From Sphingomonadaceae bacterium 3R27E2-A (lineage in GTDB: Bacteria > Pseudomonadota > Alphaproteobacteria > Sphingomonadales > Sphingomonadaceae), in the NCBI GenBank assembly GCA_005503165.1, contig SCNT01000006.1, positions 83,696-147,695 of the forward strand: a stretch of DNA of 64,000 bases, given 5' to 3'. Under the pieces are notes generated by a model, which ran no database searches, was not told the origin of the DNA, and worked only from the letters and a program-made list of their open reading frames with translations. Below, piece after piece: positions 45,575 to 53,863 of this stretch. Position numbers and translations under genes: made by a program. Numbering within the stretch: position 1 is the stretch's first letter; each line of letters starts with the position of its first letter.

Positions 45575-45970
45575 TTGCGGTCGTTCGATCAGGATTTCGC
45601 CTTCGCGCGGGCGCTCGGGCTGAAGATGGTCGAGCGCGGCGATGGCCAGTGCACGATGGCGATCGACATCAACGCGGCACAGCATTTCAGCCCGCAGCAC
45701 GCGGCGCATGGCGGCGTCGCTTACAGTCTTGCGGATTCAGCTATGGGCGGCGCGCTGACCAGCTTGCTGCCCGACGACCGCTGGTGCGCGACGCTTGAAG
45801 TGAAGTTCAACTATCATGTCCGCGTGACCGAGGGCGTCCTGACCTGCGAAGCCGCGGTGGTGCACAGCGGCAAGCGCATCGCCAATGTCGAGGCACGCCT
45901 CTTTCAGCACGGCAAGCTCGTCAGCAGCGCCAACGGCCACTTCGCCATCTTCGCGGCGCCGACAGCCTGA
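45575..45970 (+). CDS. PaaI-type hotdog thioesterase
   Basis: A 131-residue single-domain hotdog protein. 'FSPQHAAHGGVAYSLADSAMGGAL' has the His-Gly-Gly and the catalytic Asp of the PaaI group, followed by 'TLEVKFNYHVRVTEGVLTCEA' and 'GKRIANVEARLF'. It should hydrolyse an aromatic or acyl CoA thioester. The likely start is TTG at 45575, with AAGGCC 8 bases before it; no ATG near the expected N-terminus exists in this frame. It directly follows gcrA, and a GC hairpin follows it. Confidence 0.82.
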   Translation: MRSFDQDFAFARALGLKMVERGDGQCTMAIDINAAQHFSPQHAAHGGVAYSLADSAMGGALTSLLPDDRWCATLEVKFNYHVRVTEGVLTCEAAVVHSGKRIANVEARLFQHGKLVSSANGHFAIFAAPTA

Positions 45971-45992
45971 AACCGGATCGCTGACAAGGGAA

Positions 45993-46023
45993 AGGCGCCG
46001 AACCCTTTCGCGGTCCGGCGCCT
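45993..46023. terminator. Bidirectional hairpin between convergent genes
   Basis: The stem AGGCGCCG and CGGCGCCT (8 bases) encloses a 15-base loop, placed between the thioesterase stop and the end of the barrel-protein gene. No T-run is present on either side, so termination would depend on the stem or Rho. Confidence 0.5.
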
Positions 46024-46050
46024 CCCTCAATCTCCCGCGGTTTGCCAACC

Positions 46051-46887
46051 TCAGAAGCGGAAGTTCAGGCTCGCGCGCACGCTGTGCGTCCGGAAATGGT
46101 CGTCGCCGCGCTTGATGTCGGTTCCCGCCCCGTTCTGGAGGAAGGGGTTGGTAGGCCCTGCGGTCCCTGCGCCGACATTGACGACGAAATCATCGTCCTG
46201 GATGTCGGTGTAGAGATATTCGAGGCCGAGCGAGATGTTGCCGGTCAGCATCGCCTCGGCCCCGCCGCCCGCGACATAGCCCCAGCCGTTGGTGCGGCCA
46301 TTGTCGGCGAAGCTGTTGACGCTGTTGGTCGTCGAAAAGCGATTGTCGAGCTTGGCATAGGCGCCGCCGCCGGTTGCGTAGAAAAGCACGCCGCCGCCGG
46401 GGGTGTAGCCCGCGCGCAGCCGCGCATTAGCCTGATAGTCAGCCGAGCGCGAAAAACGATAGGCCGCCGGGGTCGTCGAGAAACCCGACACCGCGTCGCT
46501 CGCTTCGCTCCGTCCGCCCTCAAGAACAGCGCCGACGACTAAATTGCCCATGCGCTTGTCGTAACCGAGCTTACCGAAATATTCGAAGCCGTCCTTGTCG
46601 TTGCGGCAGTTCAAATTCGCGGTCCCGGTAGACGATCCGCCGCAAAAGCCTGGCGAAAAGGCGTCGGCGCCCCCGGACGTGTTGACGGTTTCGCCATAGC
46701 TACCGTCTTGGTTGGTGTCGAAGACGAAGGTCTCGCGCCCGTCGTTGGGCTGGACGGTGTAGCCGCCGGTAACCCCGACATAAGGGCCGTCGAAGTCTTG
46801 CGAAGTGTCGCGGCTGCTTTGGGCCAGCGCAGGCGAGGCGAGCGTTATCGCAGCCGCAGTTGCAGCGAGGAGAGACAGGGATTTCAT
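46051..46887 (-). CDS. Outer-membrane beta-barrel protein (OmpA/Omp25-like)
   Basis: A 278-residue protein with a signal peptide ('MKSLSLLAATAAAITLASPALA-Q'). 'DFDGPYVGVTGGYTVQPNDG' opens the barrel, followed by 'FEYFGKLGYDKRMGNLVVGA', 'ANARLRAGYTPGGGVLFYAT' and 'LSLGLEYLYTDIQDDDFV'-like strands, and the C-terminal 'HSVRASLNFRF' with terminal Phe. Alternating strands fit an eight-stranded porin-like barrel of the alphaproteobacterial Omp25/OmpW sort. It has two Cys (about residues 82 and 94) in an extracellular-looking loop. GGAG lies 6 bases before the ATG and falls within a predicted hairpin, suggesting translational control. Confidence 0.88.
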   Translation of the reverse strand: MKSLSLLAATAAAITLASPALAQSSRDTSQDFDGPYVGVTGGYTVQPNDGRETFVFDTNQDGSYGETVNTSGGADAFSPGFCGGSSTGTANLNCRNDKDGFEYFGKLGYDKRMGNLVVGAVLEGGRSEASDAVSGFSTTPAAYRFSRSADYQANARLRAGYTPGGGVLFYATGGGAYAKLDNRFSTTNSVNSFADNGRTNGWGYVAGGGAEAMLTGNISLGLEYLYTDIQDDDFVVNVGAGTAGPTNPFLQNGAGTDIKRGDDHFRTHSVRASLNFRF

Positions 46888-46890
46888 ATA

Positions 46891-46929
46891 TTACTCCACT
46901 TTTTGAGGACTTTGCAGTCCGCGGAGTAA
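46891..46929 (-). promoter_or_regulatory. 5' leader stem-loop covering the Shine-Dalgarno of the barrel gene
   Basis: On the minus strand, TTACTCC (46929-46923) can pair with GGAGTAA (46897-46891), which contains the Shine-Dalgarno GGAG placed 6 bases before the ATG at 46887. Inside lies a second stem, GGACT-GCAA-AGTCC (46920-46907). The nested fold would hide the ribosome site, as in thermometers or small-RNA-controlled porin mRNAs. Confidence 0.6.
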
Positions 46930-46991
46930 CCAATCGCCTCGAACCGAAGTTCCGTATTGTTCCGAAAATGGGTTGAACCGAGCGATGCAGC

Positions 46992-48475
46992 CTAAGCCTT
47001 CGGCGCCGATCTCTTGACCACCCCGCGCGCGAATTCGGCCGCGCCCGTGGCCGAAACGGTGAAGCGATAGGCCTCGTTCATCCCTTTCTTGCCGCTGTGG
47101 GTGAAGGCGAGCACGCGCGTCCCGTCGGTCCGGATATGGACAATGCCGAAATTGGTCCGCTCGAATCCCTCGAAGCGGCGCTCGGGCTTGCCGTCGCCCG
47201 CAGGCTGGATCACCGTCCCGCGATAAGCGAAGAAGGCGGCGAGTTCAGTGTTGAAGATTACGGCGGGCGTGCCGCGCGACGCCTGCCCCAGCGCCGCCAT
47301 CAAGGTTGCGCGCGGGTGGATATACTCCTTCGACTCGGTTTCGTCGCCCGACGAGATCAGCGACACCACCGGGCTCACCTCGCGCAGATAGGCCATTTCG
47401 AAATCGGCGGCGCCGTGGTGCGGGACCTTCAGAATCTCGGCGGTCAGCGACGCCTGCGGCATCGCCGCGCGCAGCATCGCCATCGATTCATGGTTGAGAT
47501 CGCCGGTCAGCAGCAAACGGACATGGCCGTATCGTATACTGAAACTGATCGAATGGCCGTTGATCGTGTGCGAGGCCGACACCGACCCGCCTGTGGGCGG
47601 CATCGTCCCCGTCATCAGGCTGGCATCGCCGGGCGGATCGCGGAAAAAGCGGAGCGCCGGATTGCCTCGACGGTTTCGGAGATCGGCCCGTGCATCTCGA
47701 CGAACACGCCTTCGTCGGCCAGGAAGTCGAAGGCGTCGCCGCGCAGATGATCGATCCGCCGCACCGCGATCGGCGCCCCGGTCACTGCTCGCGTCCGCGC
47801 ATCCCAGTGGTCGAGCGTCGCGCACCAGGTGTCGAAGGGGCCGTTCCGGTCGGTCGCCGCCACCGAACGCGGGTCCTCGACCAATTCGGTTGCATAGCGG
47901 ACCGCCCCGACCTTCCTGTTCGCGCCGAACATCTCGCTGTCGGGCCGCCGCGCGCCGCCGGGTTTCGAAGTCGGGCGCTTGACCAGCCCGTTGTGGAACA
48001 CGCGCTTGGGCGCGATGAACAACGCTTTGCCGGGGCGCGTGTCGCTTTCCGATTTGCGGATGTCGGTCAGCCCGTCGAAATGATCGGCGTCCCCATGGGT
48101 CACGATGATCGCGTCGACAACCTTGGGCGCCGCCGCGCTGCTGTTCGGGAAACGCGCCGCGGCGTGGCGCGCGAACAGCTTGTTGTCGCCGCCGTCGATG
48201 AAGATCGTCTGGCCGCCCGGCGTCTCGACGATCATTCCGTCGCCCTGCTGGACGTCGATCATCGACAACCGCAGGATCGGGGTAGAACGCAACGCTGTGC
48301 GCGCATCGATGAAGCCGGACCATGATCGCCCGAACTGGCCGACCATCGACACGCGCATCTTGCCTTCGACGTCGCCAGCCGCATCACGCTCGACCGCGTC
48401 GCCCCAATAATGTTCCCAGGTCGAGCCATCGTCGCGGCGCAGCACCACGATGTCGTCGTCGAGATCGTCGGTCAT
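46992..48475 (-). pseudogene. Metallo-beta-lactamase-fold hydrolase (ComEC-like), frameshifted
   Basis: Two overlapping minus-strand frames together make one protein of about 494 residues. The 5' part starts at ATG 48475, preceded by GGAGGAGGGG. It carries 'LSMIDVQQGDGMIVETPGGQ' and the metal motif 'THGDADHFDGL', and runs to a stop at 47615. Its recognisable sequence ends near 47667, where 'GPISETVE' turns into unrelated residues. The 3' frame picks up with 'NPALRFFRDPPGDASLMTG' and continues through 'LLLTGDLNHESM' and 'ILKVPHHGAADF' to the stop at 46992. Loss of one G in the minus-strand GAGGC at 47664-47668 explains the break. The fold resembles the ComEC C-terminal hydrolase domain. It is probably inactivated, unless this is a sequencing error. 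Confidence 0.8.
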
Positions 48476-48553
48476 GGGTCCCCTCCTCCACTGTTCGCGT
48501 GATCCTACCACCGGGCGGATGACAAGTATGGGACGAAAGCGCCATCGCCGCCC

Positions 48554-48583
48554 TTGCCACCGCGACTCCTCGGCTCGTATAGC
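48554..48583 (+). promoter_or_regulatory. Promoter for parE, probably giving a leaderless mRNA
   Basis: TTGCCA (48554-48559), 18 bases, then TATAGC (48578-48583). A start point 6-8 bases past the -10 falls on or next to the ATG at 48590. No Shine-Dalgarno is present before that ATG. Confidence 0.55.
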
Positions 48584-48589
48584 GGTCCC

Positions 48590-50569
48590 ATGAGTCACGA
48601 TTTGTTCGACGCCGGCACGCCCGCCACCGAAAGCTACAATGCCTCGCAGATCGAGGTGCTCGAAGGGCTCGAACCCGTGCGCCGCCGCCCAGGCATGTAT
48701 ATCGGCGGCACCGACGAGCGCGCGCTCCACCACCTCGCCGCCGAGATCATCGACAATAGCATGGACGAGGCGGTCGCGGGCCATGCCAGCCGCATCGAAA
48801 TCAGCCTCGATGTCGGCAACCGCCTCACCGTCGTCGACAACGGCCGCGGCATGCCGGTCGACCCACATCCCAAATTCCCGGGCAAGTCGGCGCTGGAAGT
48901 CATCATGACGATGCTCCATTCGGGCGGCAAGTTCGAGGGCAAGGCCTACGCGACCTCCGGCGGCTTGCACGGCGTGGGGGTCAGCGTCGTCAACGCGCTG
49001 TCGACCGAGACAATCGTCGAGGTTGCGCGCAACAAGCAGCTGTATCGCCAGCGCTTCTCGCGCGGCAGCCCGCTCGGCAGGCTCGAGGAGCTCGGCCCGA
49101 CGCCGAATCGCCGCGGCACCAGCGTCTCCTTCGTCCCAGATCCCGAAATCTTTGGCGACCATGGCCGCTTCAAGCCACAGCGGCTCTATCGCATGGCGCG
49201 CTCGAAGGCCTATCTTTTCGCCGGGGTCGAGATCCGCTGGAAATGCGCCGCCGAGCTGATCGGCGACGACACCCCCACCGAGGCGGTGTTCCAGTTCCCC
49301 GGCGGCCTCGCCGATCACCTGAAGGAACAGATCGGCAGCCGCGAATGCGCGACCGCGGAGCCTTTCGTGGGGCGTCAGGAGTTTCCTGACGGGCAGGGTC
49401 GCGCCGAATGGGCGATCGCCTGGCCGCTCTGGTCCGACGGATCCTACAGCTGGTATTGCAACACCATCCCGACGCCGGCGGGCGGCACCCACGAAGCGGG
49501 ACTGCGCGCCGCGCTCACCAAGGGGCTGCGTGCGTTCGGCGAGCTGATCGGGCAGAAGAAAGCAGCACAGATCACCGCCGAGGATGTGTTCAACGGCGGC
49601 GAGATGATGCTCTCCGTCTTCATCCGCGACCCGCAGTTCCAGAGCCAGACCAAGGACCGGCTGTCGAGCCCCGAGGCCGCGCGCCTCACCGAAAATGCGG
49701 TGCGCGACCATTTTGACCATTTTCTCTCGGATAATATGGACCGCGGCCGCGCGCTGCTCGGCCTCGTCCTCGACCGCATGGACGAGCGCCTCAAGCGCAA
49801 AGCCGAGCGCGAGGTCAAGCGCAAGACCGCGACCAGCGGGCGCAAGCTGCGCCTGCCCGGCAAGCTCACCGACTGCGCGAACGACGGGCCCGAAGGCACC
49901 GAACTCTTCATTGTCGAAGGCGACAGCGCGGGCGGCAGCGCCAAGCAGGCGCGCGACCGCAAGACGCAGGCGATCCTGCCGATCCGCGGCAAGATCCTGA
50001 ATGTCGCGAGCGCCAGCAACGACAAGATCCGGGCCAATCAGGAAATCGCCGACCTCGCCCTCGCGCTCGGCTGCGGGATGCGCAAGGATTGCGACGCCGA
50101 CCGGCTGCGTTACGAGAAGATCGTGATCATGACCGACGCCGACGTCGACGGCGCGCATATCGCGACCTTGCTGATGACCTTCTTTTTCCAGGAAATGCCC
50201 GACATCGTGCGGCGCGGCCATGTCTATCTGGCGCAGCCGCCGCTCTATCGCCTTACCGCGGGCAGCACTTCGGCCTATGCGCGCGACGACGCGCATCGCG
50301 CCGAGTTGGAAGCGACGCTGTTCAAGGGGAAGAAGGTCGAGGTCGGGCGCTTCAAGGGGCTGGGCGAAATGAACCCCAACCAATTGAAAGAAACGACGAT
50401 GGATCCGGCGACGCGCTCGATACTGCGTGTCACGCTGCCGCAGGAATATGAGGAGCGGCATCTGGTGAAGGACCTCGTCGACCGGCTGATGGGCAAGCAT
50501 CCCGAGCATCGTTTCCAGTTCATCCAGGCCAATGCCGCGACGCTCGACGAGGCCGCGATAGACGCCTGA
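48590..50569 (+). CDS. parE: DNA topoisomerase IV subunit B
   Basis: A 659-residue ATPase subunit of topoisomerase IV, which with ParC decatenates replicated chromosomes. The GHKL motifs are 'AEIIDNSMDEAVAGHA', 'DNGRGMPVDPHPKFPGKSAL' and 'TSGGLHGVGVSVVNALS'. A transducer domain follows, then the TOPRIM segment 'LFIVEGDSAGGSAKQARDRK' with 'MTDADVDGAHIATLL', and the C-terminal 'FKGLGEMNPNQLKETTMDP'. The length and the 'PHPKFPGKSALEVIMTMLHS' segment fit ParE rather than the longer GyrB. The chosen ATG lacks a ribosome site. The divergent neighbour is the frameshifted hydrolase. Confidence 0.96.
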   Translation: MSHDLFDAGTPATESYNASQIEVLEGLEPVRRRPGMYIGGTDERALHHLAAEIIDNSMDEAVAGHASRIEISLDVGNRLTVVDNGRGMPVDPHPKFPGKSALEVIMTMLHSGGKFEGKAYATSGGLHGVGVSVVNALSTETIVEVARNKQLYRQRFSRGSPLGRLEELGPTPNRRGTSVSFVPDPEIFGDHGRFKPQRLYRMARSKAYLFAGVEIRWKCAAELIGDDTPTEAVFQFPGGLADHLKEQIGSRECATAEPFVGRQEFPDGQGRAEWAIAWPLWSDGSYSWYCNTIPTPAGGTHEAGLRAALTKGLRAFGELIGQKKAAQITAEDVFNGGEMMLSVFIRDPQFQSQTKDRLSSPEAARLTENAVRDHFDHFLSDNMDRGRALLGLVLDRMDERLKRKAEREVKRKTATSGRKLRLPGKLTDCANDGPEGTELFIVEGDSAGGSAKQARDRKTQAILPIRGKILNVASASNDKIRANQEIADLALALGCGMRKDCDADRLRYEKIVIMTDADVDGAHIATLLMTFFFQEMPDIVRRGHVYLAQPPLYRLTAGSTSAYARDDAHRAELEATLFKGKKVEVGRFKGLGEMNPNQLKETTMDPATRSILRVTLPQEYEERHLVKDLVDRLMGKHPEHRFQFIQANAATLDEAAIDA

Positions 50570-50652
50570 CGATTTTTTTCGGCCCCCGTGTCAGAAAGCC
50601 GGCGCGGCGCTGACTAAACCACCAGACCATGACGCGGACTGGAGACATCGGG

Positions 50653-51174
50653 GTGCAACCATCCGAACAGGACAGGCAATTTTCAGAAGCCATTGCGCGC
50701 TTCGGCCCCGCGCTCGCCCGCATGGCGCGTGGCTATGAGGCCGACGCCGACCTCCGCCGCGATCTCGAACAAGATATCCAGGTCGCACTGTGGCAGAGCC
50801 TCGCCACCTTCGACGGCCGCTGTTCGCTGAGCACCTGGGTGTGGCGCGTCGCGCATAATCGCGCGACATCGCACATGCTGGCAAACCGCCGCCGCAACGC
50901 GCCGGGCTGGACAAGCATCGAGGATATCGACCTCGCCGCCGAAACCCCCTCGCCCTTCGACGCCGCCGACAGCAACCGGGCGATGGCGCAGATCCTGTCG
51001 ATCATCGACCGGCTGGACCCGCCCGACAGACAGATATTGCTGCTCTATCTCGAAGGGGTCGCGGGGACCGAGATCGGCGAGGTCACCGGGGTCTCCCCCG
51101 ATGCCGTCGCGACCAAGATCCACCGCTTCAAAGCCATGCTCACGCGCCGCTTCGCCATGGGAGAAGCCCTATGA
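50653..51174 (+). CDS. ECF sigma factor
   Basis: An RNA polymerase sigma factor of about 173 residues. Region 2 has 'YEADADLRRDLEQDIQVALW' and 'CSLSTWVWRVAHNRATSHML'. Region 4 has 'LDPPDRQILLLYLEGVAGTE' then 'IGEVTGVSPDAVATKIHRFK'. GTG 50653 is preferred because GGAG lies 8 bases before it; ATG 50629 would add eight residues but has no ribosome site. The downstream membrane-protein gene overlaps it as ATGA and a serine hydrolase gene overlaps that in turn, so three genes form one tightly coupled operon. Its target is probably its own operon, though no promoter motif is evident upstream. Confidence 0.9.
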   Translation: MQPSEQDRQFSEAIARFGPALARMARGYEADADLRRDLEQDIQVALWQSLATFDGRCSLSTWVWRVAHNRATSHMLANRRRNAPGWTSIEDIDLAAETPSPFDAADSNRAMAQILSIIDRLDPPDRQILLLYLEGVAGTEIGEVTGVSPDAVATKIHRFKAMLTRRFAMGEAL

Positions 51175-51761
51175 CCGACGATTTCGACGACCGCCGCCTG
51201 CACGGCCTCTGGCAGCATGGCGACGCCGCGCTCGCTCCGCTTCCGCTCGACGAGGTCAAGCGCCGCGCGGCTCGGTTGGGTCGCCTCGTCCAGCGCCGCA
51301 ACCGCCTCGAATATGGCGCCGCCGCGATTGTGGTCGCGGGCTTCACCCTCTATGCGATCGTCCTGCCCGGCCTGTTGCTGAAGCTCGGCAGCCTGCTCGT
51401 CATCGCCGGCGCGCTGGTGGTCGTGTGGCAACTTGCGTCCCGGACGTCGCGCGCCGACCCTGGTGCGGAGGCCGCGGACGTGCGCGGTTTCTACCGCGCC
51501 CGGCTCGTCCGCGAGGAGCATATGCTCGCGCGCGTCGGCCTTTGGTACCTCGGCCCGCTCCTTCCCGGCCTGCTCACCTTCATGACCGGGCAGGCCGTCC
51601 TTCTCGGCCGCACCGATCCGCTTGGCCTCATGCTTTTCCTCGCGCTGCCGCTGCTGCTCTTCGCCGGCATCTGGTGGCTCAACCGCCGCGCCGCCGCGAT
51701 GCTCCGCGCGCAGATCGAACGTATCGACCGCGCCCATACCCTCGAAGGAGACTTTTCATGA
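51171..51761 (+). CDS. Membrane protein, probable anti-sigma partner
   Basis: A 196-residue protein. A cytoplasmic N-terminus (about 1-48, 'DFDDRRLHGLWQHGDAALAP' and 'LDEVKRRAARLGRLVQRRN') is followed by four hydrophobic helices (about 49-64, 67-86, 124-142 and 150-170) and a basic C-terminal tail. No zinc-binding His-x3-Cys-x2-Cys of ZAS anti-sigmas is present. The anti-sigma role is inferred from position alone: it starts inside the ECF sigma stop codon, the usual place for a partner. It ends inside the start codon of the serine hydrolase gene. Confidence 0.7.
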   Translation: MTDDFDDRRLHGLWQHGDAALAPLPLDEVKRRAARLGRLVQRRNRLEYGAAAIVVAGFTLYAIVLPGLLLKLGSLLVIAGALVVVWQLASRTSRADPGAEAADVRGFYRARLVREEHMLARVGLWYLGPLLPGLLTFMTGQAVLLGRTDPLGLMLFLALPLLLFAGIWWLNRRAAAMLRAQIERIDRAHTLEGDFS

Positions 51762-53068
51762 AATCCCTGCTTGCGCCGATCCTGATCGCAGCAATGGCCC
51801 TGCCCGCCCCAGCCGCGTTTGCCCAGCAGACACCCGAGGCAGCCGCTGCCGCCGCGACGGCGTTCGATCGCCGCGCCGCTCAGCTCGTCGACCTGCTCGC
51901 GTCGCGCATCGCCTTCGCCGACTATTTCGACTCGTCGTTCCAGGCCGCACTTCCCGAGGCGCAGTTCAAGGCGATCAACGCCAGCCTGGTCGCGCAGTAT
52001 GGCCAGCCGGTCGCGGTCGATCGGGCGACCTCGACCGACGGGCGATCGGGCACCGTGTTGCTGCGCTTCGAAAAGGGCGTGGGCACGGTGGCGCTCGAGG
52101 TCGGGCAAGGCGCCGACGCCCGCGTGACCGGGCTCCGGCTCATCGGTTTCGAGATGGCGGACGACAGCTTCGACAAGGTGGCCGCCGAAATCGCGGCGCT
52201 GCCGGGTAGCAGCGGTTTCCTCGTCGCGGAGCTCGACGGCCAGGCGATCAAGCCGCTCGCGTCGGCCAACGCCGATCGCCAGTTCGCAATCGGATCGACC
52301 TTCAAACTGTACATCCTCGACGAACTCGCAGCACAGGTCGCGGCAGGGCAGCGCCGATGGTCCGACGTCGTGCCGTTGAGCCATGCGAGCTTTTCGTCGG
52401 CCGGAACGGCAAACTGGCCGAAGGATACGCAGGTCACGCTACAGACGCTCGCCAACTGGATGATCTCGGTCAGCGACAATGGCGCGACCGATACGCTGAT
52501 TCATCTGCTCGGCCGCGAGAAGATCGAGGCGCGTATGCGCGGCACCGGGCACAGCGCGCCGTCGCATAATATTCCCTTCCTGACCACGGTCGAGGCCTTC
52601 GCGCTCAAGGGCAACAATTTCGCCAGCGAGCGCGCGGCTTTCATCGCGGGCGACGACAAGGCGCAGCGCGCCCTGATCGCGGCGAACCAGGACCGCCTGA
52701 CCCTCGCCAATGTCGATGGCGTCAGCTTCAGCGGCGGCCCGCGCTTCATCGACAGCCTCGAATGGTTCGCGAGCCCGAACGACATCGGCCGCGCCCTTAT
52801 CGATCTGCGCGAGCGCAACTCAGACGCCGCCATGGCGGCAATGGCGATCAACAATGGCGTGGGGCCGGGCGCCTCCGCTGGCTGGTCCTATCTCGGTTAC
52901 AAGGGCGGCTCCGAACTCGGCGTGCTCTCGATGAGCCTGCTTGGCCAGCGCAAGGCCGATGGCAAATGGTTCGTAGTGACGGCCAGCTGGAACAACCCGG
53001 AAGCGGCGGTTTCGACGGAGACGATGGTCGGCCTCGTCACACGATTGCTCGTGCTGGCGGCCAAATAG
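51758..53068 (+). CDS. Periplasmic beta-lactamase-fold serine hydrolase
   Basis: A 436-residue protein with a signal peptide ('ALPAPAAFA-QQ'). An N-terminal domain (about 30-150, 'RRAAQLVDLLASRIAFADYF') of the sort preceding some serine hydrolases is followed by a class A beta-lactamase-like domain. Ser180-Thr-Phe-Lys183 is the S-x-x-K active site, Ser239-Asp-Asn241 the S-D-N motif and Lys382-Gly-Gly384 the K-T-G-like motif. Spacing S-D-N to K-G-G is about 140 residues, longer than in class A enzymes, and no E-x-x-L-N loop is obvious. It could be a beta-lactamase, a peptidoglycan peptidase or a penicillin sensor. Its coupling to a sigma/membrane-protein pair favours an envelope-stress role. 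Confidence 0.85.
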   Translation: MKSLLAPILIAAMALPAPAAFAQQTPEAAAAAATAFDRRAAQLVDLLASRIAFADYFDSSFQAALPEAQFKAINASLVAQYGQPVAVDRATSTDGRSGTVLLRFEKGVGTVALEVGQGADARVTGLRLIGFEMADDSFDKVAAEIAALPGSSGFLVAELDGQAIKPLASANADRQFAIGSTFKLYILDELAAQVAAGQRRWSDVVPLSHASFSSAGTANWPKDTQVTLQTLANWMISVSDNGATDTLIHLLGREKIEARMRGTGHSAPSHNIPFLTTVEAFALKGNNFASERAAFIAGDDKAQRALIAANQDRLTLANVDGVSFSGGPRFIDSLEWFASPNDIGRALIDLRERNSDAAMAAMAINNGVGPGASAGWSYLGYKGGSELGVLSMSLLGQRKADGKWFVVTASWNNPEAAVSTETMVGLVTRLLVLAAK

Positions 53069-53071
53069 GCG

Positions 53072-53863
53072 TCAGGCCGTCAGCGCCGCAACCAGCGCCT
53101 TGACCTTCGCCTGCCGCCACTGCGGCGTCGGGGCGACGAGCCAATAGCCGCGGCGCACCTCGAAGGCTTCGCGCACCACGCGCACGCGGCCCGATGCGAT
53201 ATCGGCCTCGGCGAGCATCGCGGGGACGTTGGCCTGTCCGAGCCCGTTCGCCGCCGCGTCGATCGCCAAGCCGGCATCGCCGAGCCGCAGCGCGGGCTCG
53301 CCCTCTTCGACGGGGCAGCCCGGCCAGGCGATGCGCGTCTCGCTCTCGCTGCCGGGACCCGCGACGGTCACCATCTTCGCCTCGGCGAGCGCGACGCCCT
53401 CATGCTCGCCGGCACCGTCGGTCCAGAAGATCGCGAGGTCGAGATTGGCTTCGGTAAAGTCGATACCCGCATCGGCCGACACGAGCGTGAAGCGTACGTC
53501 GGGCGCCTGCTGGCTGTAGCGCGCGAGCCGCGGCGCGAGCCATTTGGCGGTGAGGTCGCGCGGCGCGGCGATTGTCAGCGATTGCGACGACTGGCCGGCC
53601 TGCATCGCGCGCACTGATTCCTCGAACTGCAGGAAGCCCTGGCGCAGCGCATCCAGCCCGGCATTGGCCTCACCGGTGAGCTCCAGTCCCTTGGGCGTGC
53701 GGCGGAACAGCACGACACCCAGCATATCCTCCAGCGCGCGGATCTGTTGCCCGACCGCCGCGGGTGTCACCGCCAGTTCGTCGGCGGCGCGAGTGAAGCT
53801 CAGGTGGCGGGCGGCCGCGTCGAACACGCGCAGCGCGTTGAGCGGCAAATGGGTGCGTTTCAT
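53072..53863 (-). CDS. LysR-family regulator, GcvA subgroup
   Basis: A 263-residue regulator. The winged HTH is 'LNALRVFDAAARHLSFTRAA' then 'DELAVTPAAVGQQIRALEDM' and 'LGVVLFRRTPKGLELTGE', a GcvA/AmpR-type sequence. The effector domain (about 92-260) contains 'TIAAPRDLTAKWLAPRLARY' and 'NLDLAIFWTDG'. AmpR relatives control beta-lactamase genes and this gene lies tail to tail with the serine hydrolase (4 bases between stops), but a convergent position gives no promoter link. It overlaps the apaG stop as ATGA and should be cotranscribed with apaG. Confidence 0.88.
   Translation of the reverse strand: MKRTHLPLNALRVFDAAARHLSFTRAADELAVTPAAVGQQIRALEDMLGVVLFRRTPKGLELTGEANAGLDALRQGFLQFEESVRAMQAGQSSQSLTIAAPRDLTAKWLAPRLARYSQQAPDVRFTLVSADAGIDFTEANLDLAIFWTDGAGEHEGVALAEAKMVTVAGPGSESETRIAWPGCPVEEGEPALRLGDAGLAIDAAANGLGQANVPAMLAEADIASGRVRVVREAFEVRRGYWLVAPTPQWRQAKVKALVAALTA

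Noticed and set aside
48480..50509. Long upstream extension of the minus-strand hydrolase frame across parE
   Set aside because: Antisense to parE; the real start at 48475 has a strong Shine-Dalgarno and family-like sequence begins only there.
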